A stretch of 64,000 nucleotides of DNA from Sipunculus nudus (taxonomy: Eukaryota; Annelida; Sipuncula; Golfingiida; Sipunculidae), in NCBI GenBank assembly GCA_026874595.1, contig CM049316.1, positions 75,182,676-75,246,675 on the forward strand, given 5' to 3'. Shown here one piece after another: positions 25,281-38,363 of the stretch (its first letter is position 1; each line of letters opens with the position of its first letter). The translations under genes and the position numbers were made by a program. The notes below the pieces were generated by a model. The model was not told the origin of the DNA. It ran no database searches and saw only the letters and a list, made by a program, of their open reading frames with translations.

Positions 25281-27611
25281 TAAGTAAACTATAAGTAAAA
25301 CGAAATATTATTTTCAAAAAATGGTAGCAGCTATTATTGTCTCAACGCTTGTATCGATCGTGCTTATCCTAGATGTTAAATTATATAATAGGATGCTCTC
25401 TGAATTATTAAGCCGATTTTTCATCCAACGCACTATTTTAGAGAGGGTAGTTCGTGGTCTTATGTATATGCACTAAGGTTGAGACTAGCCATACGTTAGA
25501 AGTGTACAATTTAGATGGTTCTATAAGATGAGGCTGCCAGTAATTTAGACAGCAGACACACAGACACACAATAATGATACTATAAATATGCTTTAAACAT
25601 TACGTTCACACTTTAGTATGGTAGTAAGTAGTCGGTGTTTGCAAAGTTGGTCCTCGCTATTAAATGCAATGTTGGTTAGAGTGGATGTGGCTAATCCTTT
25701 GCGCACATACTGAAACAAAATAATTTTCATTTGGTTGAGTAACCACCCATATTTTTCTTTCTTTATTTATTTTAAAATTATCTACTGCCATATAAGCACA
25801 GAGGAAAGGGCATTTATGTCTCATTTTAACGAAAACAGTCCTCATAGTTTCCGTCTTTATGTATGTCAATGTCATAAAAAATGTTAAAAGGAAAAAAAAA
25901 ATATCTGATTTCCAGGAGCAATCTGGCATTTATTGTCAACATGGCAATTACTGCTGAGGAAAACAATTTTTCAAACAATTTCCTATTCAAACCACAACCG
26001 ATGATTTAATTGTTTTAAGTTACATACGTGTGTCACTGAGCGCGTCTTCAGTGTCCCTTAAAAATTTAAGATATGTTGAATATCCCATAGATATTTATGT
26101 GTATCTAAATAGATATCTGCCCAAGGGTCGCTCAGCCGACCGTGTCATTTACCTTTAATTAAGGGCACACGTTTGCTTTAGTCTGGACTGTATGATTTTT
26201 GTCATTGGTGTCAAAGGAAAACTAATATTAAGCCATTACAACGGTCACTGGATTTTGTCATATTTCGACACGTTAGCCATTATGTGTAAATATGTTGTCC
26301 CTATTTAATTTTAAACAGGTTAGGGTTACTTTCATATTACGTTTATTTATATATTTATATACAAGAGTGATCATCTACTTATATTCTTGTATAATATTCA
26401 GATTATAGTATGTTACACATTAACACTTGTATAACAATTGTGTTAGTTTAATGTTTCTTTTATAATTTCAGCTAAACATGCATCTGGATTACAAGACAAA
26501 AACTGTACAAGTGAATTGTGACTACGTGTAATACACTCATCGAACTATAACCTATGTATACAGTTTGGGTTACTTTAAAAAAGTGCAGATTTCGGTGTCT
26601 TTTTTTTTATTTTGCATGCACCTAAAACAAAATGAACCAGTTGTAACGTTTCTACAACTATTTCCTTTTTACACTTATATTTGTTTTCTCAGTTTCTTAA
26701 CATAACTAAAGGAAACGTTAATATAAACAAAAAAATATGATGCAACTATGACCTTAACATAAAATAGACATTGCCTCAGAAATAATTCTACCTGATGAAC
26801 TCCACAAGATATGCTCTAAACTTTTCCATGTACAGAACATGTATTATTTTTAGTGAGAGAAATATATAATTTTCAATTTCTTTGTTTATAAATCATGGTT
26901 GATAATTTTATTTTTTTTCACTTATTTAAGCTGATTATTTCTTTCTTTCTCTTGCTTTTGTTATTATTCTTTATTATCATTTAAGGTGTGCATTATTTTA
27001 TCTGAATTAACCATCGGGACACTAATGCTATTAATACTGATTAGACGAGACAGTCAGAAAAGATCATATTTTATTGGTATAAAATTAAAACAAATGTAAT
27101 ACTTTGTTTGTTTTGATCGGTGGATAAGTGTAAACTTGAACAAAAAAATCTCAACGGTTTTCTTAAAATGCCCCTAAATGCTTTCATAATTATATTCTAG
27201 CATTTGACATTAGAAGTAATATAATAATAAGCTATATGATAAGTGTTTTAGAATGTTTTATTTTCCTTCATGCATATAAAGACCCTTATATGGCTTTAAT
27301 TCTCCCAAGGTTGTAATTAAGGCGCCCACTAATGGGTCTGTCAATCCATTGAAGCTACCTAAATTATCACAGAGTTGTCATGTGAATGAAATATTCCATG
27401 TGGCGTTCAAAATTGATGACTGTAACACTGTATGACTATCATCATTCATCTAATTATACAGACTTCCCAATTGTTTTCACCGGTTAAAAAAAGTGCTCTG
27501 TGGTAAAATATCTGCTAGTTAAACTTAAGCAAACTAGTAACCTACAAATACCCGAAGGTGCAAAATAAGGCTGCTGAAAGATCTATACCTGTAAAGCTAG
27601 AAGTTACTTAC
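23997..27611. other. Gene-free spacer
   Basis: It holds the 3' flank of the lectin gene (an AATAAA lies near 24592), a mixed (CA/TA)n tract at about 25203-25277 and scattered poly-A/T. No exon was recognised on either strand. Confidence 0.45.
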
Positions 27612-28028
27612 ATTTAATCGAAATAAGAATTTCATTTGATGGTTTCCCACAGGGGTGGATAGGATAGTCCGTCCCGTCAGAAATATGGAGACGGCATAAA
27701 GAGAGTATGTGCTTCTCATAAGATGAACCGCTGTTAATAATTGGGACTCCTATCAATTCTAGAAAAATGTCCTCGTTTTGGTAGCGTGGTAGTTTTCTGT
27801 CATCTGTTAAGTCACCGATACAGATGTTTTCGTGTCTGAGTGATCCGGTTGCGAGTTTTTCACTGCATGTTGAAGGACTAATTATGATGCTGTCGTTGTC
27901 ATAAAATAGGGAAAATCTTGGTCTGGATAATCCACACATTGCCTTGATGGAGCAGAACTGAAACTGCATTCTAGAGTACCTATCATCAGCATATTGCTCG
28001 ACTTCTTCAGTCTTCCTTTCCCACCCTG
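27612..28028 (-). CDS. Candidate 139-residue phase-1 module exon, family unknown
   Basis: Between the acceptor CTCTGCAAG| (28029) and the perfect donor AAAT|GTAAGT (27611) lies a 417-nt open frame, phase 1 on both sides. It reads GWERKTEEVEQYADDRYSRM, QFQFCSIKAMCGL, FSLFYDND, SPSTCSEKLATGS, HENICIGDL, LSLCRLHISDG and IHPCGKPSNE. Seven cysteines, charged loops and symmetric phase suggest an extracellular domain. I do not recognise the fold. The frame stays open further upstream to 28107, so the acceptor could be earlier. Partner exons were not identified. Confidence 0.5.
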
Positions 28029-28109
28029 CTTGCAGAGTAGAGATACTATGGGCCTGACTTTTCAGCAGTCTAAACCAGTTCATTTTACAGCTGGACAGCT
28101 TAACCAAAG

Positions 28110-31100
28110 TTCTGATTTGCTCTTACTTTTGTGCTGCGCTTCACTACAAAGTACGTGTTGTCCTTGTTAATGCATTTGAAAGTCATGTTCTTTTTCTCTT
28201 TATGGGGAAATAAAAGAATCAATTTGACCCGGAGCCGGTCTATCTTACACACTCCTCCTTTTATTGCCTGGAAAGCCTGAAGTTTTAATCAATGAACCAG
28301 GAGCATTTAGCATAGCAGATTACTTACAACTCTTATATATGGATAGCATCAAGGTTGTTTTGTGTTTTTGTATTTGCCTGACCTCGAGGTTTGTATTGAT
28401 ACAATAGACTGCATCAAGTGCGATTTAACCTGGAATATTATCAGTTGGACATTAGCGCCATACGTTGGTGGAGAACCTGAACATGTTCTAATTTTGATAC
28501 ATAGCAAAACCCTAGCTATACGGTGTAAATGTAGAGGTTATGGACTACCAAGACTGGGCATGATTGGAAAGTGGAAACTGGGCACAAGGAACAGTCAATG
28601 TAACAAGTCACTTAAAAGATGAGAATGGTTTCTGCTTAAGAGTAATATTGTAAATGGTAGTTTCATATCAATAAATTAGTGCATTTTAAAGGTCCCTGTT
28701 ACCGTTTATTTAGTTACAGCTTAATAACCGAATTATAAATCCTGATATCCTAAACATCGTAAACACCTAGATTACAAATCTATTGAAAACGCGTTTACGT
28801 TAACCCTTTCAGCATATATTCACCCAATTGGGATGCCATGCAATTCAGTCAATGTTATTCGGTTTCTAAACGACAATTAGTGGATCTCTCATTTTCCAGC
28901 ATCAAACATTAATAATGAAACAGAAGTGAATGTCCATTCATTTTTTAAATTCATTCGATGGACATATTTGATTACCAGCTTAAGCAAGTTTTGATCATTG
29001 CCTTTTCTATCACTGAACATATAATATACCCACAAACACAAATGTGCATAAAATGTACAGCAATAATGTTGGCATTGACGTATAATGATTTTAACTTAGT
29101 TTATATGACGCGACGTATGCGGTATATGAATAGCCTCAGCCGAGAGCATCATACAGAAAGCAGTATAACATAACATAAGGCGGTAACGCGACGAATGATT
29201 ATACACTGCAATATGGTATGATCACGCTGCATTCATATATCAAATATAAAGTAAGTATATCTTATACTCGCTACACCAAACGTGGTATGCGATTCAAATT
29301 CTCCACTGAGACACTCGTTTTACCTTGTGTCTATTGCATACCGCAGGCCCCGAGTAAACGCTGCCAGTCTAAAGAAAAAACAAGCCCAAGTTTCCTTTGC
29401 TCTTGCCACATTGTCCAAAATATAAACTAACACGAAAACATATAATATTAGAATTTAGTCAAATATTTGTCAATAAGAAACAATAATCCTCGGATCAAAA
29501 AGAAGACACTAGCGCCCCTAGCGAACATTCTGTAAACGTGGTCAATACAATTCTGCATAATGAGACGAGTGACGACTGCATCGAATATATTTTTTTCATC
29601 TAAAATATCATGAATGCCGTACCAGGAGAGTGTCAACCTCGTACATATTTCCTCATGCTAGCCTGTAATGTTATATCCTTAACAATCAGAGCAGCCATTT
29701 TTACCACCCATGCGCTATTCATGTGTCTAATAAAACCACAAATGAGTAACCACGAGCATATTTTGAGGACATAACATCCGCGATGTGATAACTGTATACA
29801 GCCCCTCAACATTATAATCAGATTTAGCCATCAGTTTTCCACCAACTAATGAATCAATAAAACTATCCCATTGTCCACACAGCTAACTCGAACTTATGAC
29901 ATATTAATTGAATAATTTATTGGTATTTTGTTTCCATGTGGCTGATGTAGTAGGGAAAAAATGTATTATGTGCCAGGGTGAACGCATTCATTACTGTAAT
30001 AAATCAATTTTGGAACCACGATCTGACCTGCTCTATGCCCATCTGATCCATAGTTAAGTAGGAATATTCAACTAACATGAAGAAGGACTGGGTAATCAGT
30101 ACTATAGTATTAATGAGAACTATAGTTACCCATGAATTTACCATTGATTTTGAATATTACAAAACTGGTGAGTATACAAGTAATTTTTCATTAAAAAAAC
30201 GGTTCTCATCATATTTCATAAACAATAAGAACATTTACAAGTAATTTTGATGCTACGCTCTAAATCCCTGGTGATTAAATAACTCTGTCATGCGTTTGGT
30301 ATTTGTTTTATCATGAGCTTTAATGGCTCCTATGAACTGATTTGTATCTGCAGGACTGCATGTACCTTGCTTCAATTCAGTAGTACTAATGATGACCAGT
30401 GGTGTAATGAGATATGTGTATGAACTATTGAGTACGAAAAAAATTGAGATATAAGTAGAATAAGTTAGTCTGCCTTTCCAATACAGTTAGTAGTTTCTTA
30501 ATAAATGTTAATTTCATATTAACCCTGACGTTTACTACCTGCCAATTATAACCTGTTCATCTCACACGTAAAAATTCGCATTTTACTACTAAGCTTGGAA
30601 CAGTTCAGGTTTTCAAATGCCACCCTTCGTTAAGAGCCCACGTTTTAAAAGCCCTATTTTTCAAGCCTTTTCGAAAGTACTTTTCACGATTTTTCCCTCA
30701 ACAGATGCCTGTTGATGTGTACAATATTACATATAAGCAAACGACCGTCACCTACCTAACGTATTAAAATAATATCCATATTCATGACCAGGTTAGCATC
30801 GACTGGGAACTGTATGAATTAACACAAACCGTTTCCTTTACATATATAATCGGCTGCTTTAATGAAACAATCAATTATACATACGCGTCTGGTCGCAACA
30901 ACTACATAGATTCTTGTGCCGGAACAAATCAGAAAAGTTTTCTGAGGTTATAATCATGTCCCCTATGTATTAATATGGGATACCGCTAATACTGATACTC
31001 TTGTTTGTGGAGGCAATAAATGAGTGCCTGCTTGAAAAACTGTAGGCAAACAATAAGTGTCTCCTAGCGTCCGGCCTGATCAGCCCATTCATTCAACAAA

Positions 31101-33226
31101 GCAGTGTAGGCACTGGACATAGTGATTTTAACTGCCGATCATCCTGATACTTATTATTTATCATATTTATCATGCTGTGTTAAAACATATAACAGAAACA
31201 TGAACAGACTTCAGAAATTGCTGCATTCGGCACGGTTTGCATTAGCATTTGATCTTGAATCAACTGCCTTGTAAGATTATGTGGGGGAATCGTACACAGG
31301 GTCTTTCAGTCATTTAAAACGTATAATTTTGCAAGTGTCGTACCCTTTGGTAGCAAACATTTGTAACCCCTCATTTGTTCAATTATAATAATAATTATTT
31401 ATAGTCCAAAGCAGGTTTAAGCTAACATAGTGGGGGTTGTCTGTTACGTCTATCCCGTATTAGGAAATGAAGACTATATTAATTTCCTAATAAATCCCAC
31501 AGGGGAGTAGGATGGTTATATTGTAACCACAATTTTTATTTTTTAAATGCTAGCCGTTTAGGGTATTAAAGAGAATCTCTGCCATGTAAGTTATAGAAAT
31601 ACATTCGCAGCAATTTTAAAACCCTCAAGCTGATTGCTTCTGCCTTTGACTTAGAAAGCGGCAAACCGAAAACATCATATTGTAGGGAACGATGTTAATC
31701 AGGGGTGCAACAGAGAGCACATACCTATATAACACCGGTACACTTCTTCGCTCCTCACGCCGCGGGCGTAGAAAAATTACAAATATAACCTGACATCATT
31801 TTAAGGTGTTTTTGTTAATTTTATGTTTTTATATTTGACATAATTGTGTATTATGGAACGTCAATTTAAGGATGTTCGATCGAAATAAATCATCACTATT
31901 ATAAATCTTATTTTTATTTAATATTACCTATATATATTATATTATATATTATATATATATATCACATATTTATATATGATATCATTATTAATTATTTGAA
32001 TTAACGTATCGATACATTTTGTTCACAGCTGCCTCACGTAATGTGTACCATCCATCTCCAGCTTTTTAAGGTAACACTCTGGATCCCGAGCCATGTTACG
32101 AAAATATCTCTGATTTTGAAATCAGGCAGCGTCCAACCTTGACACCTTTATCCATGTAACCAAATGACATGGATGTTCGAATATATCTTGATATATCTGA
32201 TTCTCTGAGGTGCCGTACTAGCCTGTCTATGTTGTTATGTATTTCTGGCATTTATAGCACAGCTAGAGCTAGAGCCATGCACCATGCTATGTCTTCTCTG
32301 GGCCAAAACAACACGGATTACACATATGCCGTAATGTATAATGGTTATAAGAAGATGGAAGTGAGGAATTCAATGTGACCAATACAAAAACAATGCCGTT
32401 CAACATGATATCACCCCCATTACGCGTGAGCATATATTAAAGGCACATGTTATGAGCCTATCTGCTCATGGGTTTCTCTGATTCACCGGCAGAATACATT
32501 TCCATGGTCTTGTTTTTTAGGTTATTAATATTGCCGCTATATATATCTTACCTACTGTGTTGTAGTTATATTAATGTATGGCACCGCGCCAGTCAGTGTC
32601 ACCATGGGACTGGAATAATCAAGTTATGCCTGGGCCGTGTACTGTAATGAGTGCTAAACAGTCCAGAGTACACATGACGATTACAATACAAAACAGGTTG
32701 TGACATGTATACATACGCCAGGGCCACATTATTGTAAGCATACGCAGAGAAGCATAATCCGTGATGGCAGTAATGGATCTTTCCCTTCGCGTTTAGATAA
32801 TAAAATATATCTTTTAGATCGAAGACACACGATACGATGGACTTGGTTTTGCTTTAAATTTACAATCGTTAATGGGGTATTTATGAATTCTGTATTTCAA
32901 GATTAGACTATAATTTTGAATTTCTCTTATTAATTTCTTTGTGGACACATTCTTTAAATGTAACCTCCGCATAAAATTAGACCTTTTATTATGCACTTGT
33001 CTAAAAAAAGAAATTAACTTGCGATATCTTCACAAAATGAACTTTAGATATCCACATTCTAAATCAACCTAGAAGACCTGACATACAAGGTATTAACATC
33101 ATGAAAAAAAAAATCCCTTAAAAGTGTACGGGACCGTTTGATATGTTAAGTATTAAATGTAAGTTATATGTAAGTTATAAACTGTAAAGAAGGATTGCTT
33201 TAGTGTATAAATATATATCTATGTTG

Positions 33227-33228
<2 letters not shown>
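28110..33228. other. Gene-free AT-rich spacer
   Basis: Short open frames (for example plus 28362-28622) show no domain or splice logic. Apart from a TATATT tract near 31925-31968, no repeats stand out before the 99-bp duplicated block at 32207. Near 28801 there is a 'ttaaccctttc' string of the kind that ends piggyBac-like elements; no partner end was seen. Confidence 0.4.
32207..32305 (+). repeat. 99-bp direct repeat, copy 1
   Basis: The segment from 'gaggtgccgtactagcc' to 'tcttctctgggcca' recurs at 33276-33374 with no difference that I can see. Flanks differ completely, so this is a recent dispersed duplication. Confidence 0.9.
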
Positions 33229-33273
<45 letters not shown>

Positions 33274-33275
33274 CC

Positions 33276-33374
33276 GAGGTGCCGTACTAGCCTGTCTATG
33301 TTGTTATGTATTTCTGGCATTTATAGCACAGCTAGAGCTAGAGCCATGCACCATGCTATGTCTTCTCTGGGCCA
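33276..33374 (+). repeat. 99-bp direct repeat, copy 2
   Basis: Second copy of the 32207-32305 block. It begins six bases after the end of a (TA)n tract (33229-33270), which suggests the tract was the breakpoint or insertion site. Confidence 0.9.
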
Positions 33375-33732
33375 TCGTCAGTCGCCCGTCTCTTAAAACT
33401 ATCAGCTGTTCTCAGCAATGATTTATCAGAATTGGGCCTGAACAAACCGTTATTTTTTGTTCTATATCAGTTTAGGTCTCTTACGTTTATATTTACTATG
33501 TGTATATATCTTTTAAATAATTCAGTTTCCTTGATTGTGGGCCCTGGCCGATCGTGTATTCATTTCATCATTTTGTTATTATGCTATAATACTTTCCACT
33601 GTGACCTGCTCAAAAGTTTCCCAAAACATTTTTCATTTTGATTGATAATGATACTTTTGTTAACTTCCCTATTCCAAATTTCAATCTATAAATGGAAAGG
33701 GTATACACAGAAAAGTGGTTAACTGCCAGTCG

Positions 33733-33734
<2 letters not shown>

Positions 33735-33781
<47 letters not shown>
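33735..33781. repeat. (TA)n microsatellite
   Basis: About 46 bp of TA repeat. Confidence 0.95.
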
Positions 33782-33785
<4 letters not shown>

Positions 33786-34282
33786 GACTCAGGATTTATA
33801 CAAGTTGGCAAGCCTGCACTTGTTATCACCCAGCTACTGGTGACAGACGCACGAACTCTAAATTCAAATGACCAATTATTGAAACAACTCTTGGTTGGTT
33901 TGTACAACATGTCTTGTTTTGTATACACACACAATGCCAAAAACAGCTTGAGGTTTGTGAATATAGGCCAGGCCAAAAAGAGCTGGATTTTTAGAAAATA
34001 GGCAAGGCTAAAAGCTGTACACATCAACCTGGCCAATACCCGCTCGTGGATTGTGTTCATCAGCCAGTCATAAACAGCTGGTATATTATATACATAGGCC
34101 ACACCATATAACCCCTTACCCCTATCGTCTTTGACAGATATAAATGCCATTAGGCAAACGTGCTTGAATCGTATCGTGCATAAAGTTTTATCCATCTGGA
34201 AACAAGAATACAATATCTACCGCATATTTGTACAAGGGTACGGAAGAGTATTGCTGCCATCTGGTAAAAGAAAAATAAATTA

Positions 34283-34388
34283 TTTATCTCGTACGTGCAA
34301 CATACTATCTCGTACGTACCACGTAGTATTTCGCACGTATGACATACTATCTCGTACTATGACATATTATCTCATACATACGACATAA
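34283..34388 (+). repeat. Short minisatellite, unit about 21 bp
   Basis: Five imperfect copies of a 'tctcgtacgta-cgacatacta' unit (tctcgtacgtgcaacatact, tctcgtacgtaccacgtagt, tttcgcacgtatgacatact, ...). No coding role apparent. Confidence 0.75.
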
Positions 34389-35598
34389 TTAATCTGACGG
34401 ATCTGATTCACAGACAACACAACAGGTCAACTGAGTATATTTGTATATTTGTTAATTTATGCGTGTACTCACCCTAACTACATACATCTACACCTCCTTG
34501 CAAACCATCGGAACACTGTCGAAAAACATACATATTTTTATTTATGTATTTATTTATTGATAATACTATAAATTGAAATGCTATTCGATTTATCATCTTT
34601 TTTTAGTCTAGGTTTCTGAAATATTTCCAGGAAATGAAAATTAGCAAATCGTTGTCTACCAGTCATTTAGAGAACTATCATTTTTAAATAGGTAATTAAA
34701 TTCTGTTAACATTGTATGATGTTATAATGGTATGTCTGTCATAATATTAATAAGAAAGGAGTGTTGCCTTTTCCAAGTTGAAACTACCTATTGAAGAAAG
34801 AGAATTTCGGAAAAGAAAAGCAGCTTCCGAATAATAATTTATTATTTTAACTAATTGAGAATGGATATATGTGGGGTAGAGTTCCTATATTCCAAAATTG
34901 ATCTGTATTAGAACTAGATTTATGACATAATGCAGAGTGTCACTCGCCCCACTGTTAACAGCATAAAGTTGAACTGAAGCACTTCGTTTCATAATATATG
35001 AATCAGGAACCGTTTCTAAAAGACATCTTTGTATTACAGACACCATCTATATTGAAACCCAAGGTTCATATTATTTTGTAATAATATGTGTATTGTCTTA
35101 CGTTATTAACTCATTTGGATGAATACGAAAGTTGTTTAGCAAATCCATGTAGAAACACGGGCTCAATATCTCCTGTTAACTTGTTTCATACGTTATTTTT
35201 GGTTCTTTGTGTGAGTAAACAGAGTGCATCTTTGTCTTTTTTCTGCATGACCAGAAGCAAGATCTTAGTAAAGCACACGCGGCAATTATAAAAAAAGAGA
35301 AGAAACATGAAAGAAGAAACACCAAGAAAAGCTTGAAAACCCTTGCTTTGCGAATTCGATTTTTTACGGCCGTCAGGATGGATGAGCGCTGTTTGTTTTT
35401 CTTCCCTGATCGCGCCCGAGGCAAGTTTTTTTTTCCACCTGTATACAGTTGTAAGCAAACGGTTTTAGAACAAAACATTAAAAGATACCGTAACATTTTA
35501 AAAAGACTACACTGCATTTCATATTTACTCGATGTACCTAGTATGTGAAATGTAAATAGGTCCTTTTTTTTCATTTTAGCTTTCTATTATACAATCGG

Positions 35599-35632
<34 letters not shown>

Positions 35633-35740
35633 GTATAAATATGTGTATGTATGTGTGTGTGTGCGCTGTGTTAGAATGGCTCAGTCGGTGGATACTATTA
35701 ATGTCATTACTAATACATGTACATACGGTGGCTGATTTAG
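34389..35740. other. Spacer without recognised genes
   Basis: Overlapping open frames on both strands at 35176-35574 have no recognisable domain, although one minus frame has a hydrophobic run (FLVFLLSCFFSFFIIAACAL). A short CT/TA compound tract lies at 35600-35631. Confidence 0.4.
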
Positions 35741-37145
35741 GACACAGAAAAAAAATAGAATTTCACAAAAAAAAAGAGAAAAAAATAAGTAAGCAAAAAT
35801 AATTAAGGAAGCCAAAAAAAAATTGGAAGCAAAAAAAAAATTTAGGAAGCAAAAGAAAAAAAATATAGGAAGCAAAAAAAATTTAGGAAGCCAAAAACAT
35901 TAGAAAGCAAAATAAAAATTAGGAAGCAAACAAAAAAAATAAAGGTTACCCCAGCTGGGAATGGGTCTTATAACGCCAATTTGACGTATAAGCAAATTAT
36001 CTACAGGCTACTTGTACACAAGGCACTTGAGCAAGTTTTAACATACAGATAAAAACATGTAACCGAGTTATTGAAAGATCACTAGTTGATATTCGTTAGA
36101 GCATGTGTAACAATGCTGTATTTGTCATTTACGGAACACTGTACTCTCTGAATTGAAGCCAGATGTTTCTGCCGGACGTCTTTCTATTACGATCGGTGGC
36201 AATTTTTGCACCCCACCCCCGACCCATGTTATAAAAACACGTGGATATGAGCAAAGACAGGTGAATAGCGACTTTAAGACCAAAGCAGAGCATTTTGCTG
36301 AAGAAAAATCATAATGAGAGACGATTGAAATATTTAAACCGTTTATTTATGAATATAACACATTTATTAAGATAAAAGACTAAAGATAATCTGAGCTATA
36401 GTTATAGCTATAGTGGATCAAGACTTAGGCTTTAGGGGCTGAAGCATCCCCGCCTCCACCCAGCGTACCTACCCGCAAAACACAGTAATTATTTTTGGCA
36501 TATTTTAATTTATGATGGTCTAATACATGATCCATAAAACCACACACCATTTCAATAAAAATAAAAGCTGAAAGAAATTGTACAAAAAGCGTGTTTCTAT
36601 AAGAAGCTCATATTTGTTTTTATTCTTAAAATAATAAGATACCCATAATGCCTGCATGCAGTCCTAAACATTTCTATTTCAGCGATTTAACAGCCATGGC
36701 TCCGAATCCACCGTTCAGGTAGAATTTTTCAGTTTCTTTAAGCGGATATGAATAATTAAATATTGAATTTATATTGAACTTTCCCTCAACTCGCCTTATC
36801 TTAGGGGATATACAAACTTGATTGATTTTAAATTAATAATACTGTATTACCGTTCAGTTAAACACAGTATACATGGTCTTTGTTTTATAATTGCAATATT
36901 TAGCACTCTTAACGTATACTGTCCCCATAACGTTGCTTTGCTTTATGTCAATTCAGCTTCGAATGGTTCTTACAAGTGTGACATTTTATCTGGAGATCTC
37001 GAAAAATAATTCTTTTTTTTTTTGCTTCATAAATTTTTTTTTTGCTTCGTAATTTTTTTTTTATGCTTGTAATTTTATTTTGGACTTCTAAAATTTTGTT
37101 TTGCTTCCTAAATTTTTTTTGGGCTTCCGAAAATTTTTAAGACCT
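35741..37145. mobile_element. Fold-back-like element: inverted AT minisatellite arms
   Basis: The left arm (about 35745-35945) is built of 'aggaagcaaaaaaaaattt' units. The right arm (about 37009-37145) carries the reverse complement, 'aaatttttttttgcttcct'-type units. About 1.06 kb of unique sequence lies between them. Paired arrays in opposite orientation are the hallmark of fold-back transposons. No transposase is present inside. A small frame near 36938-37008 (SNGSYKCDIL) resembles an Ig F strand only superficially. Confidence 0.5.
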
Positions 37146-38080
37146 TATACTTATCCGCAAATGAGACCAATCTTAGGTGTAGATTTTACCACCACTTCAG
37201 CCTGACATATGAGAAAAAGACGTATTAGAATTTCGTATTCTTCTGTCATTGATTAATCGCACGTCCAGTGGTGATAGTTTTTAATATACTTTTATAATTT
37301 AGTACAAAATAAAAATTATACGTATCCCATAAAATGGGTTGTTGAGAGTTCAGCTAACCACTAATCACATGAATGGCTGTATATGCATTAAATAGTTTAA
37401 AAAATCAACTACTCGATGCGTTAAGTCAAAAATCTAGTTCTTACATCAGTTTGGAATATTAGAAACCTGCCCCACAAATATCCATTCTAATTAACTTTAA
37501 ATAAGGGCTATTTGGGAGCTGTACCGAACCGTTCTTTCTCCAAAAAAGAGATTCAGTTTGGCAAAGGCAATATTTGTTTCTTTGCTTCTAAATTATGACA
37601 GGCTCTCTCTCTATTATAGCCGTGACAGCCCGACTCAGTGAGCAATCCGGTAATTTGGCTGGTAAGCCTACTCGAGTCGTGATACAAGTAATATCGAGGA
37701 ATGTGTCGAATATTAAACACCCACTGGACCTTGTGACTAATGTTTTGCTGGAGCGCTGAGGTCCCCCTACATACAGTGACTGATAACCCGCTTGCACTAT
37801 TAGTTTCCACGCCTTGCCGGTGAGGTTTTCACCTTTGCCCGGCATTACAGTTCACGTACTGCCGAACACGTTGTGCAATTGTCGTGCCGGCGCATCTGGT
37901 GGTATGACCTTTTTACATATCTTTTCATAATACATTTTCCTGACTTTATATTAAAGATTCATTCCTTTGTGTTAAACATACACATAAAATAGGTTTGTAC
38001 ATAAACTCTATATCTGCCAAAATAACTAGAATATAATTATTATTCAATTATTTATAGAATGCATAAACTACTGTAATATT

Positions 38081-38082
<2 letters not shown>

Positions 38083-38124
<42 letters not shown>
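38083..38124. repeat. (TA)n microsatellite
   Basis: About 42 bp of TA repeat, just 5' of the orphan locus. Confidence 0.95.
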
Positions 38125-38128
<4 letters not shown>

Positions 38129-38363
38129 TATATAACTACTACTGTTGATGGTTATGATTTAACCTTCTTGCACTTGCACACGTCAGTCCTGTCTATAAAC
38201 TAAAACCATTCATAATGTCCAAATCATACCTGAATATATAACTTCAATGTATTAATTTTATATAACGTTGATGATACAGCTACACAGTGTGAATGTTACT
38301 ACGGGTACTATAAGTTTAAACGATATTCCTAATGGTGGAATATTTATATTTGAATCTTGACAG

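Noticed and set aside
33719-34213. 164-residue minus frame with hydrophobic stretches
   Set aside because: The region is built of repeated 'ataggcca.gcc' segments and ends in a TA tract; no splice or domain support.
35176-35574. 132-residue minus frame with a hydrophobic segment
   Set aside because: No domain, unusual Lys-rich composition and several overlapping frames; likely chance.
36938-37008. SNGSYKCDIL, similar to an Ig F strand
   Set aside because: Too short, inside the fold-back-like element and not flanked by further Ig sequence.
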